Positions 35,061 through 43,735 of a stretch of DNA of 64,000 bases are shown here, piece after piece. This DNA comes from Spirosoma montaniterrae (GTDB taxonomy: Bacteria > Bacteroidota > Bacteroidia > Cytophagales > Spirosomataceae). The stretch spans positions 5,243,501 to 5,307,500 of the forward strand of contig NZ_CP014263.1 of the NCBI RefSeq assembly GCF_001988955.1. Reading direction: 5' to 3'. Positions within the stretch are counted from its first letter, which is position 1. The number at the start of each line of letters is the position of its first letter. Made by a program: the position numbers and the translations under genes. Under the pieces are notes generated by a model that saw nothing but the letters and a program-made list of their open reading frames with translations, searched no databases and was not told the origin of the DNA.

Positions 35061-35164
35061 GCTGTTCGGGATGTAAATCCCGAACCTGATAACTGCGGGT
35101 ATTCACCCGCGCAAGCGGACAAACGTCCGCTGTTAATAGGTTCGGGATGTAAATCCCGAACAGC
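35061..35164. repeat. Compound array of four hairpins
   Basis: Four perfect stems, each with a 4-nt loop, follow one another: GTTCGGGAT-gtaa-ATCCCGAAC (35064-35085), GCGGGT-attc-ACCCGC (35095-35110), AGCGGAC-aaac-GTCCGCT (35114-35131) and again GTTCGGGAT-gtaa-ATCCCGAAC (35140-35161). The outermost arms also match each other (GCTGTTCGGGAT against ATCCCGAACAGC), so the block can fold as four small hairpins or one large cruciform. Just to the left is a small CCAGG/CCTGG dyad and a GGGGAACACGGAG word from the 29028/55743 family. Confidence 0.9.
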
Positions 35165-35213
35165 ACACAAGCGCAACGCAGGAATCTTGTTTAATCTTGT
35201 CAATCCTGGTTCA
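35165..35213. repeat. Single arm of the AACCAGGATTAG repeat family
   Basis: AAGCGCAACGCAGGAATCTTGTTTAATC...AATCCTGGTTCAG matches the right arms of the dyads at 15415-15471 and 61370-61423 with a few changes, but there is no opposite arm nearby. It ends a few bases from the xylA stop, so the family again abuts a gene 3' end. Confidence 0.75.
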
Positions 35214-35219
35214 GATGTT

Positions 35220-36566
35220 TCAGATATACTGGTTCACAATCATCTCATACAACTCCTGCTTACCGCTGATTTGCTTCGGCTCGCCATTATCTAAAGCATA
35301 CTGGCGCAGGTCTTCGAGCGTAAGTTTACCGGCTTCAAAATCGGCACCGGCACCGCTGTCGTAGCTGGCGTAGCGGTCGGCCCGTAGCTGCTTGTATTTC
35401 GACTGGCTCAAAATGGCTTCGGTAGCAATGGCAGCCCGCGCAAATGTATCCATCCCACCAATGTGGGCGATGAAAATATCCTCTAAATCGGTTGAATTTC
35501 GGCGCGTTTTAGCATCGAAATTAACCCCACCCGACCGGAAACCGCCCGCTTCCAGAATTACCAGCATGGCTTCGGTCAGTTCGTATACGTCGACTGGAAA
35601 CTGGTCGGTATCCCAGCCGTTCTGGTAATCGCCCCGGTTAGCATCGATGCTGCCGAGCATGTTATTGTCGGCGGCAACCTGCAACTCATGAGCGAAGGTG
35701 TGATTTGCCAGCGTGGCGTGATTGGTTTCTACATTGAGTTCAAAATCATCCTGTAAGCCGTTGCGGTGCAGAAAACCGACTACCGTAGCCGCGTCGAAAT
35801 CATACTGATGTTTGGTAGGTTCCATCGGCTTAGGCTCGATGTAGAATGCGCCCGTGAAGCCCTGTCTGCGGGCATAATCGCGGCTGATTTGCAGGAACTT
35901 AGCCAGGTGTTCCTGTTCGCGTTTCATGTTGGTGTTCAGCAGCGACATGTAGCCTTCACGCCCACCCCAGAACGTGTAGCCGCGCCCACCGAGTTCGATA
36001 GTGGCGTCGATGGCGTTTTTCACCTGCCAGCCGCCGTGCGCCAGCACATGAAAATCGGGATTGGTGCTGGCTCCGTTCATGTACCGTTCGTGTGAGAACA
36101 GGTTAGCCGTACCCCACAATAGTTTTACGCCACTCGCGGTCTGTTTTTGTTTCAGGTAATCGACCACTTTTCGGAAGTTGCTTTCAAACTCGCTGTTCGA
36201 TTTTCCTTCGGGAGACACGTCAACGTCGTGGAAGCAATAATATTCCATGCCCATTTTGGTAATGAACTCAAACGCAGCATCAGCCTTGCTGAAAGCCGCG
36301 CCGAGCGGGTCGGTTTGGGCGTTCACGTCCCACGGGAAATGCTTTACGCCTGGTCCGAAGGGATCGTTGCCAGTGCCGCAGAACGTGTGCCAGTAGGCTA
36401 CGGCAAACCGGAACAGATCGCGCATGGGTGTGCCAAGAATCGGGCGGCTGGCATCGTAAAACTTGAATGCCAATGGATTATCCGATTCGCGACCTTCGTA
36501 TTGAATGGGTTTTTCAACAAATGGGAAATACGCTTTATCGCCAAGCGTTAGGGAAGTCTGAGACAT
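35220..36566 (-). CDS. xylA: Xylose isomerase
   Basis: XylA converts D-xylose to D-xylulose (and glucose to fructose) using two divalent metals. The product is 448 residues from the ATG at 36566, a normal length for the class II type, with [15 protein letters not shown], the metal-site strands [18 protein letters not shown] (Glu, Lys) and [18 protein letters not shown], and [20 protein letters not shown]. The frame runs on to 36629, but that part is not conserved in the family. No xylulokinase or transporter is next to it. Confidence 0.95.
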   Translation of the reverse strand: MSQTSLTLGDKAYFPFVEKPIQYEGRESDNPLAFKFYDASRPILGTPMRDLFRFAVAYWHTFCGTGNDPFGPGVKHFPWDVNAQTDPLGAAFSKADAAFEFITKMGMEYYCFHDVDVSPEGKSNSEFESNFRKVVDYLKQKQTASGVKLLWGTANLFSHERYMNGASTNPDFHVLAHGGWQVKNAIDATIELGGRGYTFWGGREGYMSLLNTNMKREQEHLAKFLQISRDYARRQGFTGAFYIEPKPMEPTKHQYDFDAATVVGFLHRNGLQDDFELNVETNHATLANHTFAHELQVAADNNMLGSIDANRGDYQNGWDTDQFPVDVYELTEAMLVILEAGGFRSGGVNFDAKTRRNSTDLEDIFIAHIGGMDTFARAAIATEAILSQSKYKQLRADRYASYDSGAGADFEAGKLTLEDLRQYALDNGEPKQISGKQELYEMIVNQYI

Positions 36567-36685
36567 AACGGGTTGGTTTTCTACATAAAAAAGTTCCGAA
36601 GGCGAGGCACCGTCGGAACCCTGTGGCATAAAGTAAAGTTCAGCCCGTTTCTCATGATTAACGGGTGTGCATAAGCCATTAAAAT

Positions 36686-37144
36686 CTAAGGGGCCACTCT
36701 TTTTTTACCGTGTTCCGACATGGCCCGGCTGGCCTGCCGCGTCATTTTCTTAATGTATTCGGCACGCCGGAACCGCAATGCGCTCCAGTCTTCGTCAATC
36801 GCCACCTGCCGCACACCTTCAAACCCCTGCTTGCCCAACTCGGCCCAGCCCGTGTCGCGGTTAAACTCACACTGGTGCCGTTTTGAGGTGCCTTTTGGGT
36901 AGGCAAACCACAGCAGCCCATCGCCTTCCACTTTCGCGGCCAAAGCTTCCGTAAGCGTATCAACTTCCTGTTGCGTTTTCACAAACGCCAGTATAAATCC
37001 GCCCGTCTGAATCAGAGCCGGGTCGGTTACGATGGTTGCCAGAGGGCGCATGGTTTCAAGCGCTGGCAGAAACGCGTCGGGGGCGTTAACAACGGCCACT
37101 TCCGACTGGTCCTTGTAGTTAAGTTTTGTGAAGATCGGGTTCAT
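36686..37144 (-). CDS. DUF3052-like protein
   Basis: A 152-residue cytoplasmic protein of unknown function. The segments [28 protein letters not shown] and [21 protein letters not shown] match what I know of the DUF3052 family. The C-terminus is basic ([18 protein letters not shown]). The ATG at 37144 lies 22 nt beyond the strong dyad at 37167-37252; the frame upstream of it only translates the repeat. Confidence 0.7.
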   Translation of the reverse strand: MNPIFTKLNYKDQSEVAVVNAPDAFLPALETMRPLATIVTDPALIQTGGFILAFVKTQQEVDTLTEALAAKVEGDGLLWFAYPKGTSKRHQCEFNRDTGWAELGKQGFEGVRQVAIDEDWSALRFRRAEYIKKMTRQASRAMSEHGKKRVAP

Positions 37145-37166
37145 GGTTGTATGGGAAAAAATTGTA

Positions 37167-37252
37167 ACACAGAGATGCACAGAGCGAATAGAGATACGCA
37201 GAGTTTTCTATGTTACTCCGTGTATCTCTATTCGCTCTGTGCATCTCTGTGT
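37167..37252. repeat. 31-bp perfect inverted repeat between glycogen synthase and DUF3052 genes
   Basis: Arms 37167-37197 and 37222-37252 are perfectly complementary over 31 bp with a 24-nt loop. The arm begins ACACAGAGATGCACAGAG, sharing CACAGAGATGCAC with the dyad at 55743-55775. It stands 8 nt after the glycogen synthase stop and upstream of the next gene on the same strand. Confidence 0.92.
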
Positions 37253-37260
37253 CATAACGT

Positions 37261-39081
37261 CTACGGTTTTTTCCGTTTCAACGCCAGATCGTGGGCTGTG
37301 TCGTAGTAAGACCGCAGGTTGGTCCAGTCGAAAACTTCGGCGATGCTTTCAACGCGGTTGCGCTGCTGAATTCGGTCGCGCTGAGCCATCTTCACAAATC
37401 GAAACAAGACGTTGGTTAACTGGTCGGCAGCTTCGTTGAAGTTTTGCGTCCGGCGATTGATAACGTAGATACCCCGGTTTTCGTAGTCACGCATGATCTG
37501 CATGATGAAGTCGCCAAAACCTGATTGGTCGCTCGTAACGGTCGGAATGCCGCGCACGACGCATTCCAGCGGAGTATAGCCCCACGGCTCGTAGTAACTC
37601 GGAAACACACCAAGGTGGCAACCGCGCACAAACTGACTATAATCCAGGCCAAACAGTGGGTTGGTCGAGGCAATAAAATCGGGGTGGTACACGACTTTCA
37701 CGCGGTCGTATTCGTTGTTGACGAGGTTGGCCTGCCGAATGAACCGCGTCATATCGTCCTCCTGCACGAGGTTATGCGTCACAAAGGGCGGCAGCCGTTT
37801 GGTTTTCCAGCTCTGCACCGTCCGGCGGAGCCGCAATCGCCAGTATTCATCAACGAAACTGTTGAGGTCAGGGAGCGTAGTACCGTTGGGGTCGGAGGCT
37901 GTTGCCTGAAAAAGCCGCTCACCCACCTGTTTTTCAATAGCCTGCGTAGTTTCCTGAATCTCATCGAGCAAGGCCCGCGAGTGTAGCACGTCGGGATTGA
38001 TAGACGTGTACGGCTGTTTCGTGACCATGAACATAACAACCGTCATATCCATGTTAGCTTCGCGCATCCGGTAATTGAGCCGGGCTAAGGCTTCGAGCGT
38101 AAGGTCGTAGCCTTTATTGGAGAACTCGAACCGGCCCGACGTAAAGAAGTACAGCGTTTTTTCCAGATCGAACGAATAGCTCTGGAAAAAGTGGCCCATC
38201 ACAAACTCATGAATCTTCTGCTTAAACCGAACGTGCAGGTTCTGAAACTCGTGAACAGCCGCAAACCGGGTAATATTCAGTCCGTTGGGTAATACCAGAT
38301 CGGGGTTTCGACCTAAGAAGACCTCGCACTCACGCGCCGTAACATCGCTCACCGTCGTGAACACGTGCGACTGAAGTGCAGCCAGCCGCTCGACCGTGGC
38401 CTGCGTTTCGATGCCATAATGACGGGCTTCTTTCAGCCAGTCGAAAAACGGTAATTTCCCGTAAAAGCCGGGTTCGTTCTGCGCCAGATACCGCCCCAGC
38501 ATAGTGGCGTGGGTTGTGAAAACGGTAGCAACCTTGATGTTATCGCGCCGGAGGTCGGGCAGGCCGGTGCTTGCCATCCATTCGTGAAAATGCGCAACCA
38601 GATCGACTCGTCTGGCATGGTCGGCAGCCAGCAGCGTAATAAACTGCCGCACCATCTCACCAAATACAATGGTCTGATTAACAAGGTCTTCAACGTTGAG
38701 CGTAGTAAGCTGATGATTGAGCCAAAGCTGCGTTTTGATGTAGTTGAGCTGATCGACGCTTACACTATTGATATCGAACAGCACTACGCGCGGACGACCC
38801 GTTACGAGCCAGTACCCGTACTCGACGCCGAAACCCATTTGCCGCATCTTCCGAACGGTTTGCCCAATTTCGGTTTCGTCGGAGTCGGTGATCGGTTCAA
38901 ATTCAGCGGTTGCCCGCTGCGGAAAATACGGGCCGACTGCTACGTAGTTATCGTCCCACTTTTCAACCATTGCCGGTACTTTCGACCGGATTACGGTGTA
39001 GATACCGCCGACCTGATTACAAACTTCCCAGGCTATTTCGAGCAGTAATTTTCGCTTCGATGTTGAGAATACGGATTCCAA
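37261..39081 (-). CDS. Glycogen synthase, GT3 (eukaryote-like) family
   Basis: This 606-residue glycosyltransferase builds alpha-1,4-glucan. It matches the GT3 family found in animals, yeast and Bacteroidota rather than the bacterial ADP-glucose GlgA: N-terminus LLLEIAWEVCNQVGGIYTVIRSK, then LVAHFHEWMASTGLP, TTHATMLGRYLA, TVSDVTARECEVFLGRNPDLVLPNGLN and the nucleotide-sugar site FPSYYEPWGYTPLECVVRGIPTVTSDQSGFG. GT3 enzymes generally use UDP-glucose. The start is a TTG at 39081; no branching enzyme or phosphorylase is adjacent. Confidence 0.9.
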   Translation of the reverse strand: MESVFSTSKRKLLLEIAWEVCNQVGGIYTVIRSKVPAMVEKWDDNYVAVGPYFPQRATAEFEPITDSDETEIGQTVRKMRQMGFGVEYGYWLVTGRPRVVLFDINSVSVDQLNYIKTQLWLNHQLTTLNVEDLVNQTIVFGEMVRQFITLLAADHARRVDLVAHFHEWMASTGLPDLRRDNIKVATVFTTHATMLGRYLAQNEPGFYGKLPFFDWLKEARHYGIETQATVERLAALQSHVFTTVSDVTARECEVFLGRNPDLVLPNGLNITRFAAVHEFQNLHVRFKQKIHEFVMGHFFQSYSFDLEKTLYFFTSGRFEFSNKGYDLTLEALARLNYRMREANMDMTVVMFMVTKQPYTSINPDVLHSRALLDEIQETTQAIEKQVGERLFQATASDPNGTTLPDLNSFVDEYWRLRLRRTVQSWKTKRLPPFVTHNLVQEDDMTRFIRQANLVNNEYDRVKVVYHPDFIASTNPLFGLDYSQFVRGCHLGVFPSYYEPWGYTPLECVVRGIPTVTSDQSGFGDFIMQIMRDYENRGIYVINRRTQNFNEAADQLTNVLFRFVKMAQRDRIQQRNRVESIAEVFDWTNLRSYYDTAHDLALKRKKP

Positions 39082-39209
39082 AGCTATTCTGTGGTTTGGG
39101 TGGTTGCGGTTGCCGCTTTGCGCTAAAAACGCCCTAAACTACTGGATGATTTCGGATTTTTGGTCGACGCGTAACAGATACGTTCGAAATCCAGAAGCAT
39201 AAAGCCAAA

Positions 39210-40196
39210 TTACTTCCAGGATTTTGCTTCGACGACGCGCGTTTGCCCGCCCTGCGAAACGGTGTAGTTGAAACCCGGCTGCAAACTGTAAGCACCGATT
39301 TCGCCCTGTTTACTCACCGCCAGCACACCCACCTGCACGTCGTCGATGGTGCCCGCGCCGTTCAGGTATTTGCCGTCTTTAGCAAATGAGCCTTTCGCAA
39401 TTCGCCGGATAACTTCTTCACATGCCTGCTGGGGCGTTTTGCCTTGCCGCATCAGCTCAACGGCCAGAAATGAGCCACAAGTACGTAATACCAACTCGCC
39501 CAGACCGGTAGCGCAGGCTCCGCCAATTTCGTTATCGACAAACAGCCCCGCGCCAATAATGGGCGAATCGCCCACACGCCCGTGCATTTTGTAGGCCAGC
39601 CCGCTTGTGGTGCAGGCTCCCGACGCGTCGCCTTTGGCGTCGATAGCGAGCATCCCGATGGTATCGTGCCGCTCAATATTGACCTTTGGTTTATATTCTG
39701 CCGTTTTGAGCCATTCGCGCCATTTTGCTTCCGACTCTTTCGTGAGCAGATTCTCTTTTTTGAACCCCTGCGATAGGGCAAACGCCTGTGCGCCTTCGCC
39801 CGACAGCATCACATGGGGCGTTTTTTCCATCACGGCCCGCGCCACCGAAATGGGGTGCATGATGTTTTCCAGAAACGTAACCGACCCGGCATTGCCGCGC
39901 TCGTCCATAATGCAGGCGTCGAGCGTTACGCGGCCATCGCGGTCAGGCAGGCCACCGTAGCCTACGCTGGTGTCGTTAGGATCGGCTTCAGGTACGCGCA
40001 CACCCGCTTCCACGGCGTCTAAGGCACGTCCGCTGCGGTTCAGCACCGCTTCGGCGGCAGCATTGGCCTTAGGCTGATTCCAGGTCGAAACAACGATAGG
40101 ACGGTCTGGTGGTCCGGTCGGGGGCGTAAGGGCGAAGAGTTTTGGCGAAAGAGCCGATAAAGAACTGAGCGTGAGAAAACGGCGACGGTTTAGCAT
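39210..40196 (-). CDS. N4-(beta-N-acetylglucosaminyl)-L-asparaginase
   Basis: An Ntn-hydrolase of the aspartylglucosaminidase class that removes the sugar from Asn-linked glycans or splits related amides, after self-cleavage before a Thr. The 328-residue product has a twin-Arg-like leader (MLNRRRFLTLSSLSAL), ALDAVEAGVRVPEADPNDTSVGYGG, the self-cleavage site ERHDTIGMLAID (the Thr becomes the nucleophile), GRVGDSPIIGAGLFVDNEIGGACATG and the GAGTIDD segment. It is probably exported. A second, distinct Ntn asparaginase lies at 55846-56934. Confidence 0.88.
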   Translation of the reverse strand: MLNRRRFLTLSSLSALSPKLFALTPPTGPPDRPIVVSTWNQPKANAAAEAVLNRSGRALDAVEAGVRVPEADPNDTSVGYGGLPDRDGRVTLDACIMDERGNAGSVTFLENIMHPISVARAVMEKTPHVMLSGEGAQAFALSQGFKKENLLTKESEAKWREWLKTAEYKPKVNIERHDTIGMLAIDAKGDASGACTTSGLAYKMHGRVGDSPIIGAGLFVDNEIGGACATGLGELVLRTCGSFLAVELMRQGKTPQQACEEVIRRIAKGSFAKDGKYLNGAGTIDDVQVGVLAVSKQGEIGAYSLQPGFNYTVSQGGQTRVVEAKSWK

Positions 40197-40210
40197 AAGA
40201 AAGCGGTTAG

Positions 40211-40777
40211 TTAATGAACAATCACAAGCTCGTGCTTCATGAGCAAACCAGGCAGATTGTGCAGCGAAAATCGGGCTTTTTTGAGTTTGTTGCTGTCGGG
40301 GTTGAGCGTCAGGTTATATGAACTCGAAAAATCGGCTTGTGTCAGGTCGTTATTGTCAAACGTAGCGAATTCTAAGTTGCAGTGATGGAATGTCGTGCCG
40401 GATAAATCAGATTTTATGAAGTGTGCTTCGCGCAGGGAGCAATCGGCAAACCGGGCTTTTTTCAATTTTCGGTCGATGAACACCGCATAATTGAGCGGGC
40501 ATTCCTGAAAGTTAACGTGAAAGCCAAACGGATTGCAAACCGAAAAATCGACGTGCTGGAGGTTGCAATGCAGAAACTGAATGTCGTACAACTTCGTGTT
40601 TTTCAGCCCGGCCCGCGTCAGGTCGCAGTGGTCAAACCGGCAATCAATAAAATTGGCACCCGCCAGCGATTGGCCCGACAGATTGAGTTTGCGGAACGTA
40701 CACTGCTCAAACGTATGGTCGGCCCAACGGGTGGGTAGCTGGTCGGGCCGGTCGAAAAGTAGGTCGAGGTAATCCAT
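40211..40777 (-). CDS. Pentapeptide-repeat protein
   Basis: The 188-residue product is a right-handed beta-helix of pentapeptide repeats A(D/N)LxX: SLAGANFIDCRFDHCDLTRAGLKNTKLYDIQFLHCNLQHVDF, later DLSGTTFHHCNLEFATFDNNDLTQADF. The central position is mostly Phe or Leu and His/Cys residues are frequent, as in Qnr/MfpA-like proteins that mimic DNA and bind gyrase. That resemblance is generic and drug resistance is not implied. It precedes glycosylasparaginase by 14 nt on the same strand and is divergent from the restriction-modification block. Confidence 0.85.
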   Translation of the reverse strand: MDYLDLLFDRPDQLPTRWADHTFEQCTFRKLNLSGQSLAGANFIDCRFDHCDLTRAGLKNTKLYDIQFLHCNLQHVDFSVCNPFGFHVNFQECPLNYAVFIDRKLKKARFADCSLREAHFIKSDLSGTTFHHCNLEFATFDNNDLTQADFSSSYNLTLNPDSNKLKKARFSLHNLPGLLMKHELVIVH

Positions 40778-40881
40778 TGAATCGGGACGAGTTTGCCGGG
40801 CCGAAGATAGGCAACAAGCGGTTGTGCAGCGAAAGGATTGTATCCTGCCTGTTCAATTCGTTACCGCTTGCCGCCGTATAA

Positions 40882-43710
40882 ATGATTCAATCAGCGATTC
40901 AGCAGTTAATCAGCCGTTTAGGTTTTACATCCGATGTGTCGGGTAATCTGTTCGTTAAGACGTTTGCCCAACATAAAAATTATAAGCTCGAAGTCGATTT
41001 GGTCAATCGACGCATTGTATACGCCGAACCCGTTAAGGTTCACGACAAAACAACCTCCCACTTCGACGCACCCGAAAATTTCGTGGTACTGGAGTGCGTG
41101 AATCGTTTGCTCGAAAAAGGCTACGAACCGCAGCATATCGAACTCGAACGGCGGTGGTCATTGGGCCGAACGGGTAAAAGCGGTAAAGCTGACGTTACAG
41201 TGATGGGCCGCGACGGGCAGTCACTGATTGTGATTGAGTGCAAAACTGCCGGGAGCGAGTATGAAAAAGAGAAACGCAACACGACTGCCAGCGGGGGACA
41301 ACTATTCTCGTATCTGCAACAGGACCGCAACACGCGCTTTCTGTGCCTGTACGCATCGGAACTACGAAATGCAGCCGTTCACTACGAAAACGCGATTGTT
41401 CAGATTAAAGACCGGCCCGAAGTAACGGAACTGGTTCGCACAGACCCCGACACGGTTGCCTACGAAACGGCCAAAACCAAAGAGGAACTGCACCGGGCCT
41501 GGAAAGAAAATTTTAACTGCTACTTCGCGCCTAATGGTATTTTCGACGAGGAGGCTCAAGCGTACAATCCTGAATTTAAGCCCATTAAACGCAAAGACCT
41601 GCGGCCCTTCACGCCCGAAGAAGGTCGGCAACTGTTCAACGCGTTTGAAGAAATCCTGCGCCACAACAACATCTCCGACCGCTCCAACGCCTTTAATCGG
41701 ATTCTGTCGCTGATTCTGTGCAAGATCGTTGACGAACGTAAGCAGCCCAACGAAGAAACCGGCTTTCAGGTTAAAGAAGCCACCGACACGCCCGAATCCA
41801 TTCAGGAACGGCTGCAACGGCTGTATCAGCAGGGAATGCAGGATTACCTGAAAGAAGAGTTTACGTACATTTCGGAAGAGCAGGTTGACGAAATCGTCAG
41901 CCGGTTTCCGCGCCAGACGGCCCAGCGCGAAATCAGAGAGATAGTGCGAAAGCTGAAATTTTACAGCAACAACGAGTTTGCGTTCAAGGAAGTCCACAAC
42001 GAATCGCTGTTCAACGAAAACGCAAAGGTGCTGAACGAGATTCTGGCCCTGCTGCAATACAAACAGTTTCGCTATCAGCGCACCGACGCCCACCAGTACA
42101 AACACCAGAAACGCTACCTCGGCGACTTTTTCGAGTTGCTTTTAGATGCGGGCTACAAACAAACCGCCGGGCAATTCTTTACGCCCCTGCCCGTGGCCCG
42201 GTTTATTGTGAAGTCGCTGCCGCTACGCGAGATGATGCAGGAAAAATTAGCAGCCCAGCGGCCCAATTTTCTGCCCTACGTGATCGACTACGCCTGCGGG
42301 TCGGGGCATTTTCTGACCGAGGTGATGGAAGAAATTCAGCACCACATCGACCAACTGCCGCCCACCTACAGCGACGACGTAAACCAGAACCTGACCCACT
42401 GGCAAAAAGCCGACTGGACCGGCGAGTTTATCTACGGCATCGAGAAAGATTACCGGCTGGCCCGCACCGCCAAAGTAGCCTGTTTTATGAACGGCGACGG
42501 CGAAGCCAACATCATTTTCGGCGATGGACTGGAAGATTACACCCGCCCCGTGAAAGGCCGCAACTACAAGTTTGCGCCCCAGTTCGACGCCGTGGTGGCA
42601 AACCCGCCCTACTCCATTCAGAGTTTTAAAACGCACCTCGGCCTGAAAAACAGCCAGTTTTCGCTCTATGATTCCCTGACCGAATCGGCGTCGGAGATTG
42701 AGGTACTGTTTGTGGAACGCACGGCCCAACTGCTGCGCGAGGGGGGTGTGGCGGGGGTGGTGCTGCCCTCCAGCATCCTGAGCAATACGGGCATTTACAC
42801 CCGCGCCCGCGAACTGATGCTGCAACGGTTTGAACTTCGGGCCATTGTGGAGTTCGGCTCCAATACGTTTATGGCAACCGGCACCAACACCGTGACGCTG
42901 TTTCTGACCCGTCGCAACGACCGCCTGGCCGACGACTTCCGGGCCGTAGCCGATGATTTTATCCTGAAAAATCAGTTCCGCCCCGACGATTTCACCGACA
43001 CCGAAGCCCTGCTGGCGGCTTATGCCAGCCGCCACAACCTCAGCGTGGCCGATTACCGCTCGCTGCTCAGTAAAACCCCCACCGAAGTCTTGCTACAGAG
43101 CGACTTATGGCGCGACTACGACCGCTGGTTTGCTGACCTGACCGAGACCAAAAACCGGCGCGACACTAAAAAAGCCGAAGGCAAAGCGTTTGCCAAACTC
43201 AGCCCCGACGAGCAGCAGCAGGAACTGACGCGGCTGTTCTACGAGCGCGTGCTGCCCCGCGAACACGACCGCTTTCTGTATTTCTGCCTGACCTACCAGC
43301 AGCCCACGCTGATTGTGCGCCTGCCCGCCGACGGTGCCGAAGAAAAACGCTTCTTAGGCTACGAGTTTAGCCGACGCCGGGGCGACGAGGGCATCAAACT
43401 CTATCAGGACGCGCAGGGCCGCCACCAAACCACGCTCTACGACGAAGAGGAACTGCACCACCCCGATAAGCTGAACACATTAGTGTGGCAGGCTCTGAGC
43501 GGCAGGCAGCCCACCATCCCCGACGCGCTCCGGCCCCATGCCAACGTCGTGGATTTGGCCGACTGCTTAGACGTTACGCGGGTCGAGTTTGAGAAGCAAA
43601 TTGGGTTGGCAACACAAACCACTAACTCGGCTTTATACTGGACATTCGTTAAGCAGGGCATCCCACTCACTACGTTGAACGATATAAAAAACGCTGCTAA
43701 AACGTGGTAA
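40882..43710 (+). CDS. Fused restriction nuclease-N6-adenine methylase (frameshifted before specificity part)
   Basis: The 942-residue frame combines an N-terminal PD-(D/E)xK nuclease domain (Asp104 in GKADVTVMG and the ExK pair Glu119/Lys121 in VIECKTA), a helical spacer, and a gamma-class N6-adenine methylase (DYACGSGHF near residue 469, NPPYSIQS near 574). It thus cuts and modifies DNA in one chain, like type IIG or HsdR-N-fused HsdM enzymes. It ends where a specificity module begins (LTTLNDIKNAAKTW-stop); removing one A from the run at 43699-43702 joins it to the frame of the next CDS, giving a 1302-residue RMS protein. Confidence 0.88.
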   Translation: MIQSAIQQLISRLGFTSDVSGNLFVKTFAQHKNYKLEVDLVNRRIVYAEPVKVHDKTTSHFDAPENFVVLECVNRLLEKGYEPQHIELERRWSLGRTGKSGKADVTVMGRDGQSLIVIECKTAGSEYEKEKRNTTASGGQLFSYLQQDRNTRFLCLYASELRNAAVHYENAIVQIKDRPEVTELVRTDPDTVAYETAKTKEELHRAWKENFNCYFAPNGIFDEEAQAYNPEFKPIKRKDLRPFTPEEGRQLFNAFEEILRHNNISDRSNAFNRILSLILCKIVDERKQPNEETGFQVKEATDTPESIQERLQRLYQQGMQDYLKEEFTYISEEQVDEIVSRFPRQTAQREIREIVRKLKFYSNNEFAFKEVHNESLFNENAKVLNEILALLQYKQFRYQRTDAHQYKHQKRYLGDFFELLLDAGYKQTAGQFFTPLPVARFIVKSLPLREMMQEKLAAQRPNFLPYVIDYACGSGHFLTEVMEEIQHHIDQLPPTYSDDVNQNLTHWQKADWTGEFIYGIEKDYRLARTAKVACFMNGDGEANIIFGDGLEDYTRPVKGRNYKFAPQFDAVVANPPYSIQSFKTHLGLKNSQFSLYDSLTESASEIEVLFVERTAQLLREGGVAGVVLPSSILSNTGIYTRARELMLQRFELRAIVEFGSNTFMATGTNTVTLFLTRRNDRLADDFRAVADDFILKNQFRPDDFTDTEALLAAYASRHNLSVADYRSLLSKTPTEVLLQSDLWRDYDRWFADLTETKNRRDTKKAEGKAFAKLSPDEQQQELTRLFYERVLPREHDRFLYFCLTYQQPTLIVRLPADGAEEKRFLGYEFSRRRGDEGIKLYQDAQGRHQTTLYDEEELHHPDKLNTLVWQALSGRQPTIPDALRPHANVVDLADCLDVTRVEFEKQIGLATQTTNSALYWTFVKQGIPLTTLNDIKNAAKTW

Positions 43711-43735
43711 GTCAGCCACTTATAGCACCAGTGAA

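Noticed and set aside
40211..40777. Quinolone-resistance Qnr gene
   Set aside because: Only the generic pentapeptide-repeat pattern is shared; the loops that define Qnr are not recognisable.
43699..43735. Natural separate hsdM and hsdS genes
   Set aside because: The second frame reads back in correct family sequence into the methylase end, and a single-base change unites them; no own start codon with spacing is evident beyond a GTG inside the domain.
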